Assembly (NCBI GenBank): GCA_024683645.1
Contig: JAIKYA010000077.1
Location: 1 to 39,514, forward strand
Direction of reading: 5' to 3'
Source: Lachnospiraceae bacterium
GTDB taxonomy: Bacteria > Bacillota > Clostridia > Lachnospirales > Lachnospiraceae
DNA length: 39,514 bases
Shown: positions 15,076-23,266 of the stretch, in pieces
Layout of the letters: every line of letters starts with the position of its first letter
Numbering within the stretch: the first letter of the stretch is position 1
Program-made: the position numbers and the translations under genes
Notes under the pieces: model-generated
Seen by the model: only the letters and a program-made list of their open reading frames with translations
What the model was told of the DNA's origin: nothing
The model's database searches: none

Positions 15076-16347
15076 ATGAAAAAGAAACTGTTGGGAGCAC
15101 TTATGGCTGCAGTACTTTGCGTGACGGCTGCAGGCTGCGGTAAGGATGCACCGGCTGCAAATCAGGGCGGTGAGACAGAATCGGTACAGCGAGAGAGCGT
15201 ATCCGATAAGAAGATCGGCATGATCCTGGTCGGCGATGAGAACGAAGGTTATACCTACGCTCATATCGAGGGCATGAGGATAGCCGAGGTACAGAACGGA
15301 CTTAATGACAGCAACATCATCTGGAAGTATTCGGTTCCCGAGGATGAGAGCTGCAAGGAAGCTGCCGTAGACCTTGTAGAGCAGGGCTGCGTTGCTGTAT
15401 TTTCAAACAGTTACGGGCATCAGACTTTTATGGAAGAAGCTGCTGCCGAGTATCCCGATGTACAGTTTGTATCCATGACAGGCGACAGAGCCGAGCTCAG
15501 CGGGCTTTCAAACTTTTCAAACGCATTTACCAATGTATATGAGTCACGTTTTGTATCGGGTGTTGTTGCAGGTATGAAGGTAAAGGAACTCGTAGAGCAG
15601 GGCAAGCTTGCGGATGAAAACAAGGACGGCGGCAAGGTAAAGATAGGTTATGTAGGCGCTTATCCCTATGCCGAGGTTGTCAGCGGTTATACCGCATTCT
15701 TCCTGGGCATCCAGTATATCTATCCCGATGTTACCATGGAAGTAAGATATACCAATTCCTGGTTTGATATCACAGCGGAAGCCGAGGCCGCAAATGCCCT
15801 TATGGCTGACGGCTGCGTCATCATAGGTCAGCATGCAGATTCAACCGGAGCTCCCACAGCAGTGCAGGATGCGCTCAGCAAGGGTAAGCCTGTTTATTCA
15901 GTAGGTTACAACGTAGATATGCTCAGTGTTGCGCCCGAGGCTGCACTTACCTCAGCTACCAATGTATGGAGCGTATACTATAACGAAGCTGTAAAGACAA
16001 TTCTTGAAGGCGGCAAGATCCCCACAAACTGGGCAAAGGGTTATGCTGACGGAGCTGTTGCCATCACCGCACTCGGTCCCTCTGTAGCGGAAGGCACACA
16101 GAACAAGGTCGATGAAGTGATCAACGGCATCAAGAGCGGAAATATTAAAGTATTCGATACTTCAAGATTTACCGTAGACGGGAAGCATCTTGACAGCTAT
16201 CATGTAGATATGAACGGTAACTTCGCCAATACGGATCCAGAGGATAAGGAAGCTATCTGGGATGGTTACTTCCATGAGTCGGAACTCAGAAGTGCACCTT
16301 CATTTGATATACGTATAGACGGTATCACGGAACTTACAGCTGAATAA
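15076..16347 (+). CDS. BMP-family (PnrA-like) substrate-binding lipoprotein
   Basis: 423 aa. A lipoprotein signal peptide is present: KKK, hydrophobic core, lipobox TAAGC with Cys21. The mature protein follows the basic membrane protein/PnrA fold: IGMILVGDENEGYTYAHIEG, the SNSYGHQTFMEEAAAEYPD segment, GVVAGMKVKELVE and KIGYVGAYPYAEV. Family members bind purine or other nucleosides outside the membrane and deliver them to an ABC importer (B. subtilis NupN, Treponema PnrA). The ATPase, two permeases and a purine salvage enzyme follow, supporting a purine nucleoside or base ligand. GGAGGA precedes ATG 15076. Confidence 0.92.
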   Translation: MKKKLLGALMAAVLCVTAAGCGKDAPAANQGGETESVQRESVSDKKIGMILVGDENEGYTYAHIEGMRIAEVQNGLNDSNIIWKYSVPEDESCKEAAVDLVEQGCVAVFSNSYGHQTFMEEAAAEYPDVQFVSMTGDRAELSGLSNFSNAFTNVYESRFVSGVVAGMKVKELVEQGKLADENKDGGKVKIGYVGAYPYAEVVSGYTAFFLGIQYIYPDVTMEVRYTNSWFDITAEAEAANALMADGCVIIGQHADSTGAPTAVQDALSKGKPVYSVGYNVDMLSVAPEAALTSATNVWSVYYNEAVKTILEGGKIPTNWAKGYADGAVAITALGPSVAEGTQNKVDEVINGIKSGNIKVFDTSRFTVDGKHLDSYHVDMNGNFANTDPEDKEAIWDGYFHESELRSAPSFDIRIDGITELTAE

Positions 16348-16364
16348 AAACGGGAGAGGTCATT

Positions 16365-17906
16365 TTGGCTGCTATAACTTTTGAACACATTTCCAAAAGA
16401 TTCGGAAGCGTAAACGCTAACAGCGATGTGAGCTTTTCAGTGAATAAAGGAGAGATACTGGCACTCCTGGGTGAAAACGGCAGTGGTAAGACAACACTGA
16501 TGAACATGCTCTCAGGCATATATTATCCCGATGAAGGACGTATCCTTGTGGATGATAAGCCTGTAAGCATACGCGGACCCAGGGACGCATACGCTCTCGG
16601 TATAGGAATGGTCCACCAGCACTTCAAACTGGTGGACGTTTTTACTGCTGCGGAAAATCTGGTGATAGGCCTGGATCCGGGGAAGAAACTGGACAGGAAG
16701 GCTATAGCATCGGATATAAAAGAGATCTGTGACAAATACAGTTTTGAAGTAGATCCGGATAAAAAAGTATATGATATGAGCGTCTCGGAAAAACAGACGC
16801 TTGAGATAGTAAAGGTACTGTACAGAGGGGCCGGTATACTGATACTGGACGAGCCTACGGCAGTGCTGACCCCGCAGGAAACCGACCGCCTGTTTACTGT
16901 CCTGCGTAATATGAAAAAAGACGGCAAGACGGTGATCATCATCACCCATAAGCTGCATGAGGTGCTGAGCATTTCGGACAGGGTGGCGATACTGAGAAAG
17001 GGTGAGTACATAGATACCGTTGAGACTGCGGAGGCTTCAGAAAGCCTGCTTACCGAGCTGATGGTCGGCAAGAAGGTGGATCTGGAAATAGAAAGACCCG
17101 AGTGTAAGGATAAAAAGCTCCGTATGGAGGTGAAAAACCTAAGCTGTATAAACAGCGAGGGAGTAAAGGTACTTAAAGATATATCTTTCGATCTTTACGG
17201 CGGTGAGATACTCGGTATAGCCGGAATATCCGGAAACGGCCAGAAGGAGCTGCTGGAAGCCATAGCAGGTCTGGCTAAGACAGAAGACGGAGCATCAATA
17301 AAATATCATGCACCGGATAAAGAGGCTGCAGTTGAGATGAAAGGCATGACCCCCAGACAGATAAGGGATCTGGGCGTTCATCTTTCGTTTGTACCCGAAG
17401 ACAGGCTGGGAATGGGCCTGGTCGGAAATATGGGTATGACGGATAATATGATGCTGAAAGATTACGGCAGGGGCAGGGGGGTATTTACAGCCAAGAAAGC
17501 GCCCAGGGATCTTGCCGAAAAGATAAAGGATGAGCTGGAGGTGGTGACGCCGGGGATATCAACACCGGTAAGAAGACTTTCGGGCGGTAATGTACAGAAA
17601 GTTCTCGTTGGCAGGGAGATAGCGGCTTCGCCTACCGTGCTGATGACAGCATACGCGGTCAGAGGTCTTGATATAAATACCTCCTATACGATATATCATC
17701 TGCTGAACGAGCAGAAGAAAAAAGGAGTAGCGGTGATCTATGTAGGTGAAGATCTTGATGTGCTGCTGGCACTCTGTGACCGCATACTCGTTCTCTGCGG
17801 AGGGCAGGCTAACGGCATACTCGACGGCAGGACCACGGACAAACAGGAAGTGGGAAGACGTATGAGTGTTATAGTAAATGAGAAAGACGGTGACGGACAT
17901 GAATGA
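16365..17906 (+). CDS. ABC importer ATPase, tandem nucleotide-binding domains (nucleoside type)
   Basis: 513 aa, starting at TTG 16365 with GGGAGAGG (16352-16359) upstream; no ATG fits this N-terminus. Domain 1 has Walker A GENGSGKTT, signature MSVSEKQTLEI and Walker B LILDEPTAVLTP, so it is competent. Domain 2 has GISGNGQKELLE in place of Walker A, a good LSGGNVQK signature, and a divergent Walker B region MTAYAVRGLDI where relatives usually have a QPTRGLDVGA-like sequence. This asymmetry (one active, one degenerate site) is typical of the ribose/nucleoside (NupO/RbsA-like) class, though this second site is more divergent than usual. It overlaps the next permease gene, consistent with one operon. 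Confidence 0.92.
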   Translation: MAAITFEHISKRFGSVNANSDVSFSVNKGEILALLGENGSGKTTLMNMLSGIYYPDEGRILVDDKPVSIRGPRDAYALGIGMVHQHFKLVDVFTAAENLVIGLDPGKKLDRKAIASDIKEICDKYSFEVDPDKKVYDMSVSEKQTLEIVKVLYRGAGILILDEPTAVLTPQETDRLFTVLRNMKKDGKTVIIITHKLHEVLSISDRVAILRKGEYIDTVETAEASESLLTELMVGKKVDLEIERPECKDKKLRMEVKNLSCINSEGVKVLKDISFDLYGGEILGIAGISGNGQKELLEAIAGLAKTEDGASIKYHAPDKEAAVEMKGMTPRQIRDLGVHLSFVPEDRLGMGLVGNMGMTDNMMLKDYGRGRGVFTAKKAPRDLAEKIKDELEVVTPGISTPVRRLSGGNVQKVLVGREIAASPTVLMTAYAVRGLDINTSYTIYHLLNEQKKKGVAVIYVGEDLDVLLALCDRILVLCGGQANGILDGRTTDKQEVGRRMSVIVNEKDGDGHE

Positions 17907-18981
17907 ACCTTTGTTCCGTATAGTAAAAAATGAAAACATGTCCTTAAAGGGTAAGATAATAGTCAGGGCCGCTGCGCTGATACTGGCGCTGCTGGTCTGC
18001 GGTATAGTCATCACCCTGATCACAGGCTATAATCCTCTCACGGTATATGAGACGATGGCACAGGGAGCCTTTGGTACAAAGACAAGGACATGGTCAACGC
18101 TTAAAGAGATGCTGATGCTCTCCTGCATTGCCATAGGTCTGGCTCCGGCTTTCAGAATGAAATTCTGGAATATAGGAGCGGAAGGCCAGATACTTATCGG
18201 CGGTATAGTTTCCGCCGGCTGCATGATCTATCTGGCAGGTATGGGAAATGTCGGACTGTTCATACTGATGTTTGTGCTGAGTGCCCTTGCGGGAGCGCTG
18301 TGGGCTCTGCTGCCGGCTGTTTTCAAAGCCAGGTTCAATACCAACGAGACTCTGTTTACGCTGATGATGAACTATGTGGCCATACAGCTCACTTCATATT
18401 TCGTCGCAAAGTGGGAAAATCCCATAGGTTCCAACACCGTGGGCGTCATAAACCAGAACGGACATGAGGGCTGGTTTCCGAAGATTTTCGGAACGCAGTA
18501 TTTTATAAGCCTGGTCATAGTCCTGATACTGGCTGTATTTATGCATATATATCTGCGTTATACCAAGCACGGATATGAAATAGCGGTTGTCGGGGAATCC
18601 GAGAATACGGCAAGATATGCCGGGATCAGCGTGCCCAGGGTCATAATAAGGACAGTGCTCTTAAGCGGTGCCATCTGCGGTACTGCCGGATTTATGGCGG
18701 TTGCCGGGGCCTCACATACCATATCGACTTCCACTGCAGGCGGAAGAGGCTTTACGGCCATAATAGTGGCATGGCTGGCTAAATTCGATTCCGCGACCAT
18801 GATACTTATCTCACTCCTTCTTGCTTTTTTGAACAGCGGTTCTTCGGAGATAGCAAGCAAATGTCATCTTAACGATTTTGCTTCAAAGATAGTGATAGGT
18901 ATAATCCTGTTCTTTATTCTGGGAAGCGAGTTTTTCATAAACTATAAACCGGTATTCGGAAAGAAAGGAGAGAAGCAATGA
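17899..18981 (+). CDS. ABC nucleoside transporter permease (NupP-like)
   Basis: About 360 aa. ATG 17899 overlaps the ATPase stop by 8 nt; an in-frame ATG at 17878 would add seven residues and overlap more, and neither has a strong ribosome site. It is a very hydrophobic integral membrane protein of the BPD_transp_2 family, with about eight to ten spans. Recognisable segments are MKFWNIGAEGQILIGGI (EAG-like loop), ARYAGISVPR and the GTAGFMAVAGASHT loop. It forms the membrane channel with the next permease. An N-terminal cytoplasmic stretch precedes the first span at roughly residues 20-40. Confidence 0.9.
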   Translation: MNEPLFRIVKNENMSLKGKIIVRAAALILALLVCGIVITLITGYNPLTVYETMAQGAFGTKTRTWSTLKEMLMLSCIAIGLAPAFRMKFWNIGAEGQILIGGIVSAGCMIYLAGMGNVGLFILMFVLSALAGALWALLPAVFKARFNTNETLFTLMMNYVAIQLTSYFVAKWENPIGSNTVGVINQNGHEGWFPKIFGTQYFISLVIVLILAVFMHIYLRYTKHGYEIAVVGESENTARYAGISVPRVIIRTVLLSGAICGTAGFMAVAGASHTISTSTAGGRGFTAIIVAWLAKFDSATMILISLLLAFLNSGSSEIASKCHLNDFASKIVIGIILFFILGSEFFINYKPVFGKKGEKQ

Positions 18982-19961
18982 ACAGCTTTATCACTCTTTT
19001 CCAGGCTGCGATAGCATTCGGTACCGTGATACTCTTCGGCTGTGTCGGTGAGATATTGACGGAACGCGCAGGTAATCTGAACTTAGGCGTTCCCGGTATA
19101 ATGTATCTGGGAGGTATAGCTTCGCTTTCTTCTGTGTTTATCTATGAAGGCAGCACCGATAAGCCTTCGGGGATACTATGTGTTATCATAGCGATGGTCA
19201 GTGCATTTCTGGCTTCGGCTCTGGGCGGACTTATCTACGCCTTTCTTACTATCACGCTGAAAGCGAACCAGAATGTCTGCGGTCTTACGCTTACAATATT
19301 CGGAGGCGGAGTTGCCAATTTCTTCGGAGGCTCCCTCAATACGCTTGCAGGAAGGTTTGAATCAGTATCCGTACCCGTCACTTCGGCAGCCTTCAGACAG
19401 AATATACCGGGACTTTCCGGCGCAGGTATCATAGGACAGCTGTTCTTTTCCTATGGTTTTATGGTGTATCTTGCCATAGCGGTTGCTGTGGTCGTACATA
19501 TATTTCTGCATCATACCAGGCGGGGACTCAATCTGCGTACGGTCGGTGAGAGTCCGCAGACAGCCGATGCCGCAGGCATCAACGTTGATCGGAACAAATA
19601 TCTCGCAATATGTATAGGCGCGGGGATCAGCGGTTTCGGCGGCGTTTATTACGTTATGGACTATATCAAAGGTACCTGGGCCAATGACGGCAGTATAGAG
19701 AAGCTTGGCTGGCTGGCGGTGGCACTGGTCATATTTACGACATGGAAGAGCTCACACGCGATATGGGGCTCATATCTCTTCGGACTGCTTTACTGGATGT
19801 ATTATTACATCCCCGGGCTCACACGCAGATCGCAGGAGCTCTTCAAGATGCTTCCGTATGTTGTGACACTTCTGGTGCTCATTTTTAACAGCTTAAAGAG
19901 CAGCCGGGATAAACAGCCGCCGAAAAGTCTGGGGCTGGCATATTTCAGGGAGGAACGCTGA
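18978..19961 (+). CDS. ABC nucleoside transporter permease (NupQ-like)
   Basis: 327 aa, overlapping the previous gene by 4 nt (ATGA) with AAAGGAG just upstream. An integral membrane BPD_transp_2 permease: LTERAGNLNLGVPGIMYLGG near residues 29-48 is the family hallmark, followed by NVCGLTLTIFGGGVANF, LRTVGESPQTADAAGINV and several glycine-rich spans. It pairs with the preceding permease as the heterodimeric channel of the nucleoside importer. The stop overlaps the xpt ATG by one nucleotide. Confidence 0.92.
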   Translation: MNSFITLFQAAIAFGTVILFGCVGEILTERAGNLNLGVPGIMYLGGIASLSSVFIYEGSTDKPSGILCVIIAMVSAFLASALGGLIYAFLTITLKANQNVCGLTLTIFGGGVANFFGGSLNTLAGRFESVSVPVTSAAFRQNIPGLSGAGIIGQLFFSYGFMVYLAIAVAVVVHIFLHHTRRGLNLRTVGESPQTADAAGINVDRNKYLAICIGAGISGFGGVYYVMDYIKGTWANDGSIEKLGWLAVALVIFTTWKSSHAIWGSYLFGLLYWMYYYIPGLTRRSQELFKMLPYVVTLLVLIFNSLKSSRDKQPPKSLGLAYFREER

Positions 19962-20539
19962 TGAAATTACTGGAAGAACGCATAAGAAAAGACGGTCTCG
20001 TAAAAGAAGGAAATGTACTGAAGGTCGACAGTTTCTTAAACCATCAGATGGATATAGAGCTTTTCAATGAGATGGGTAAGGAATGGAAGAGACTGTTTAG
20101 CAATGTAGAGATAAACAAAATACTTACCATTGAGGCTTCAGGCATAGCTATAGCTGCTGTTGCCGCACAGTATTTTGATGCTAAAGTGGTATTTGCCAAA
20201 AAATCAAAATCGGTCAATCTGGACGGAAGCGTATATCAGGCTAAGGTGCAGTCTTTTACCCACGGAAATGTTTCGGATGTGATAGTATCGAAAAAATTCC
20301 TGGGACCCGAAGATAAAGTGCTGATAATAGACGATTTCCTGGCGAGGGGCTGTGCGCTTGAAGGCCTGATCAAGATAGTTCATGAGTCCGGCGCAACACT
20401 TCAGGGCATAGGCATCGCGATAGAAAAAGGTTTTCAGGAAGGCGGAAAGAAGATAAGAAATATGGGAGTGAGGCTCGAGAGCCTGGCCATAATCGAAAGC
20501 ATGGATGCCGCAAGCGGAGAAATAGTATTCGGAAAATAA
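19961..20539 (+). CDS. xpt: Xanthine phosphoribosyltransferase
   Basis: 192 aa, the family's usual length. It converts xanthine and PRPP to XMP in the cytoplasm. Strong similarity by eye to B. subtilis Xpt: VLKVDSFLNHQMDIEL, TIEASGIAIAA, VVFAKKSKSVNLDGSVY, the PRPP loop VLIIDDFLARGCALEGLI (D124-D125) and IGIAIEKGFQEGGK. The PRPP loop reads FLARGCA where B. subtilis has FLANGQA. GGAGG lies at the end of the permease gene. No purine riboswitch, the usual control of xpt in Bacillus, is visible here; the gene is driven with the importer, forming an uptake-plus-salvage unit. Confidence 0.93.
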   Translation: MKLLEERIRKDGLVKEGNVLKVDSFLNHQMDIELFNEMGKEWKRLFSNVEINKILTIEASGIAIAAVAAQYFDAKVVFAKKSKSVNLDGSVYQAKVQSFTHGNVSDVIVSKKFLGPEDKVLIIDDFLARGCALEGLIKIVHESGATLQGIGIAIEKGFQEGGKKIRNMGVRLESLAIIESMDAASGEIVFGK

Positions 20540-20542
20540 TGC

Positions 20543-20571
20543 TTGCAATAATCGCGGCAGTATGGTAATAT
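20543..20571 (+). promoter_or_regulatory. Promoter of rplS
   Basis: TTGCAA (20543-20548), a 17-nt spacer and TAATAT (20566-20571), starting 4 nt after the xpt stop. Predicted start near 20578, which leaves a leader of about 220 nt before the rplS ATG. Confidence 0.6.
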
Positions 20572-20593
20572 CTTTTACGTTGCGAGTAAAGAG

Positions 20594-20718
20594 GTGGTTA
20601 CGATCAGTGTAAAACACAGATCGCAACGGTTTGCCGCCATGCAGAATTTGCTTCGCAAATGGCGTCAAACCCGCAGCATAAAGTAGTTGGCTCGTAACCA
20701 CGCAGCAGGTGCGTGGTT
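20594..20718 (+). promoter_or_regulatory. Structured rplS mRNA leader with two competing folds
   Basis: A 10-bp closing stem (20594-20603 with 20692-20701) encloses a hairpin in which GTTTG (20629-20633) pairs with CAAAC (20666-20670) and CGCCAT with ATGGCG, plus a small apical stem. A separate 9-bp hairpin, AACCACGCA (20696-20704) with TGCGTGGTT (20710-20718), uses the same bases as the 3' arm of the closing stem, so the two folds exclude each other. L19 autoregulatory leaders are known in Firmicutes; this is a good candidate, but correspondence to that family was not tested. Confidence 0.55.
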
Positions 20719-20798
20719 CGAGGAGAATTGTGACAAGAGGTGTTCCGCTGGTATTTATATACGTAAGAACGCCCGATGAAATCAAGGGAGGTAATATA

Positions 20799-21149
20799 AT
20801 GAACAGCGAGATCATCAAAGAACTGGAAAAAGAGCAGTTAAAGAACGAAGTACCTGAGTTTAACGTAGGTGATACCGTTAAGGTTCACGGTCTTATCAAG
20901 GAAGGTGAGAAAGAGCGTGTGCAGGTATTCGAGGGTACGGTTACCAAGATCGTAGGCGGCGGCTTCAGGACCATGTTTACCGTAAGAAAAAATTCCAACG
21001 GTGTAGGTGTTGACAAGACCTGGCCTCTTCACAGCCCTTCTGTTGTAAAGGTAGATGTGGTACGCAGAGGTAAGGTAAGAAGGGCAAAGCTCAACTACCT
21101 GAAGGGACGTGTAGGAAAGAACGCAAAGGTGAAAGAAGTCCTGCGCTGA
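20799..21149 (+). CDS. rplS: 50S ribosomal protein L19
   Basis: 116 aa. ATG 20799 is preceded by GGGAGG (20787-20792). Near-complete L19 signature: [49 protein letters not shown] and [19 protein letters not shown]. It sits at the 30S-50S interface of the ribosome. An in-frame upstream GTG with its own AGGAG would add about 23 residues, but these are unlike L19, so the shorter form is preferred. It heads the conserved rplS-lepB-rbgA-rnhB block and is followed by a terminator. Confidence 0.97.
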   Translation: MNSEIIKELEKEQLKNEVPEFNVGDTVKVHGLIKEGEKERVQVFEGTVTKIVGGGFRTMFTVRKNSNGVGVDKTWPLHSPSVVKVDVVRRGKVRRAKLNYLKGRVGKNAKVKEVLR

Positions 21150-21172
21150 TAGGTAAAAATATTGGATCAAAG

Positions 21173-21206
21173 AAAGCGGAGGTTTTTGGATCTTCGCTTT
21201 TTTCTT
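21173..21206 (+). terminator. Intrinsic terminator after rplS
   Basis: AAAGCGGAG (21173-21181) pairs with CTTCGCTTT (21192-21200) with a single G-U pair, followed by a T-rich run (TTTCTTT). It stands only about 10 nt before the lepB ATG, so downstream transcription depends on read-through or a promoter not seen. Confidence 0.7.
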
Positions 21207-21215
21207 TAAGAATGT

Positions 21216-21800
21216 ATGGCGAGACATAAAGGCTTATCTTTTTATCAGAAAAAAAGAGGGATAAACATAAGCGTCTTCAAGGAGATCATCAGCTGGATCT
21301 TTGCAGGCCTTGTTATGGTGCTTATCGCTTTTATGTTTGTGTACCTTTTCGGGATAAGGACCAGCGTGATCGGCTACTCCATGGAACCTACACTTTATAA
21401 CGGGCAGGAAGTACTGATCGACCGTTTTGCGTACAATATAAGCCAGCCCAAACAGGGAGATGTGGTGATATTCAGACCGAACGGCAATGAGAATGTGCAC
21501 TATTACGTCAAACGCATCGTGGGATGTCCCGGTGATACCGTACTGATAAGAGACGGTCTGATATTTGTCAACGGTGACATCTATGATGATCAGGGAATTT
21601 TTGATAAAATAGAAGACGGCGGTATTGCGGAAGCCGGAGTGAGTCTTGAAGAGGATGAGTATTTTGTGCTGGGAGATAACAGGAACAACTCCGAAGACAG
21701 CAGATCCAGCAATGTCGGCGTGGTCAGGAAGGAATATATTTCGGGTAAGGCCTGGTTCCATATGGGGAATAAGGATATGAGACCCGGCTTTATCAAGTGA
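21216..21800 (+). CDS. lepB: Type I signal peptidase (first copy)
   Basis: 194 aa. One N-terminal membrane span (~22-45), then the catalytic serine motif GYSMEPTL with S55, the lysine in YYVKRIVGCPGD (K99) and the C-terminal box LGDNRNNSEDSR. It cleaves signal peptides of secreted proteins at the outer membrane face. Organisation and length match Gram-positive SipS-type enzymes. The start codon lies just past the rplS terminator and lacks a good ribosome site. The second copy lies on the other side of rbgA. Confidence 0.93.
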   Translation: MARHKGLSFYQKKRGINISVFKEIISWIFAGLVMVLIAFMFVYLFGIRTSVIGYSMEPTLYNGQEVLIDRFAYNISQPKQGDVVIFRPNGNENVHYYVKRIVGCPGDTVLIRDGLIFVNGDIYDDQGIFDKIEDGGIAEAGVSLEEDEYFVLGDNRNNSEDSRSSNVGVVRKEYISGKAWFHMGNKDMRPGFIK

Positions 21801-21801
21801 T

Positions 21802-22641
21802 ATGGAAGTACAATGGTTTCCCGGGCACATGGCCAAGGCCATGCGCGAGATGAAAGAAGATATAGGGCTGATAGACCTGGTGATTGAAGTCGTTGATGCC
21901 AGGATACCTCTGTCTTCAAGGAATCCCGAACTTGACAGACTGGCTGCGGGGAAATCCAGACTGCTGATCTTTAACAAGACCGATCTGTCGGATGATCGTG
22001 AAAATGAGCGATGGCTGAAGTATTTTTCGGACAGCGGGATAGTGACGGTACGCATGAATTCAAAGACCGGACTGGGAGTAAAAGATGTGAACAGGGCCGT
22101 GGATGCAGCCTGCGCGAAGAAGATCGAGCGTGACAGGAAGAGAGGCATCAAGGAACGTCCGGTAAGAGCTATGGTCGTGGGGATACCCAATGTGGGTAAA
22201 TCGGCCTTTATCAACAGCTTTGCGGGTAAGAGTGTGGCAAAAGCCGCAAATAAACCCGGAGTCACAAGAGGGAAACAATGGGTGAGACTCGGGAAAAAAC
22301 TGGAACTGATGGATACTCCCGGAGTAATGTGGCCCAAATTTGAAGGCAAAGACGTGGGACTGCATCTGGCCATGACCGGAGCGGTAAACGACATGATACT
22401 TCCCGCAGAGGAGCTGGCTCTGAACATCATGGATATGATGCAGGAGCTGTATCCGGGACGGATGGATGAAAAATACGGCTGCGGCACACTTATGGGATAT
22501 GAATGCCTGGAAGCGGTCAGCTTAAGGCTGGGCTGCCTTAAAAAGGGCGGCGAAGCAGATACCGAAAAAGGTGCAGCGGCGCTCATAAAGGATTTCAGGG
22601 CAGGAAATCTCGGAAAAATAACTATAGAAAGAGTCGGATGA
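21802..22641 (+). CDS. rbgA: Ribosome biogenesis GTPase A
   Basis: 279 aa. A circularly permuted GTPase: N-terminal QWFPGHMAKAMRE, G4 NKTD (~58-61) before G1 GIPNVGKSAFINS (~127-139), then G3 DTPGV (~171-175). The C-terminal RNA-contacting domain includes YGCGTLMGYECLEAV. It promotes late 50S subunit assembly, fitting its place next to rplS. It starts 1 nt after the first lepB stop and ends 1 nt before the second. Confidence 0.96.
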   Translation: MEVQWFPGHMAKAMREMKEDIGLIDLVIEVVDARIPLSSRNPELDRLAAGKSRLLIFNKTDLSDDRENERWLKYFSDSGIVTVRMNSKTGLGVKDVNRAVDAACAKKIERDRKRGIKERPVRAMVVGIPNVGKSAFINSFAGKSVAKAANKPGVTRGKQWVRLGKKLELMDTPGVMWPKFEGKDVGLHLAMTGAVNDMILPAEELALNIMDMMQELYPGRMDEKYGCGTLMGYECLEAVSLRLGCLKKGGEADTEKGAAALIKDFRAGNLGKITIERVG

Positions 22642-22642
22642 A

Positions 22643-23257
22643 ATGGCTGAAGAAGAAAAGATCGAAGAAGAAATAAACGAAGAGAACGCGGAAGATAAAA
22701 AAGAGAAAACGAAAAGATCAAAAGCAAGATCTTTTCTGTGGGAACTTTTTACCAACTCGCTCTTTCTCCTTGCTGTTCTGATCCTTACTTTACTGATCGT
22801 AAAATATGTGGGGCAGCGTACCGTGGTCATAGGACAGAGTATGGAGCGTACTCTTTTTGACGGAGACAATCTCATAGTAGACAAGATAAGTTATCGTTTC
22901 AGGGATCCGAAACGTTTTGAGGTAGTGGTTTTTCCTTACGCATATGAAGAAAAGACATACTTTATAAAGCGTGTTATAGGGCTTCCCGGAGAGCGCGTGA
23001 GGATCGAAGACGGGACCATCTATATCAACGGTTCGCCGCTAAATGAGAATTACGGAGCGGAAGTGATCAAAAAGCCGGGACTTGCAGCCGAGGAGATACT
23101 GCTCGGAGAAGATGAATATTTCGTGATGGGCGATAACAGGAACAATTCAAAGGATTCCAGAGATCCGTCGGTAGGAAATATCCATAAAAAGGATCTGATA
23201 GGAAGGGCATGGCTGAGGCTGTTCCCCTTTGACAAGATAGGTTTTGTTAAACACTGA
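22643..23257 (+). CDS. lepB: Type I signal peptidase (second copy)
   Basis: 204 aa. A highly charged cytoplasmic tail (~1-30, rich in E and K) precedes one membrane span (~36-54). The catalytic serine is in GQSMERTL (S66), the lysine in YFIKRVIGLPGE (K109), and the box GDNRNNSKDSRD is present. The serine box has Arg where most relatives have Pro (SMEPT). Both catalytic residues remain, so it should be active. It differs from the first copy mainly in the acidic N-tail, so the pair may differ in substrates or partners. Confidence 0.93.
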   Translation: MAEEEKIEEEINEENAEDKKEKTKRSKARSFLWELFTNSLFLLAVLILTLLIVKYVGQRTVVIGQSMERTLFDGDNLIVDKISYRFRDPKRFEVVVFPYAYEEKTYFIKRVIGLPGERVRIEDGTIYINGSPLNENYGAEVIKKPGLAAEEILLGEDEYFVMGDNRNNSKDSRDPSVGNIHKKDLIGRAWLRLFPFDKIGFVKH

Positions 23258-23266
23258 GGACCGGCG

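Noticed and set aside
20730-20798. GTG start with AGGAG that would extend L19 by about 23 residues
   Set aside because: The added residues do not resemble L19, and a better site plus ATG at 20799 gives the normal length; kept only as a possible leader element.
21234-22727. 497-aa open frame on the minus strand
   Set aside because: It lies antisense to lepB, rbgA and lepB, all unmistakable genes; its translation is Ser/Phe/Leu-rich and motif-free, typical of an antisense shadow.
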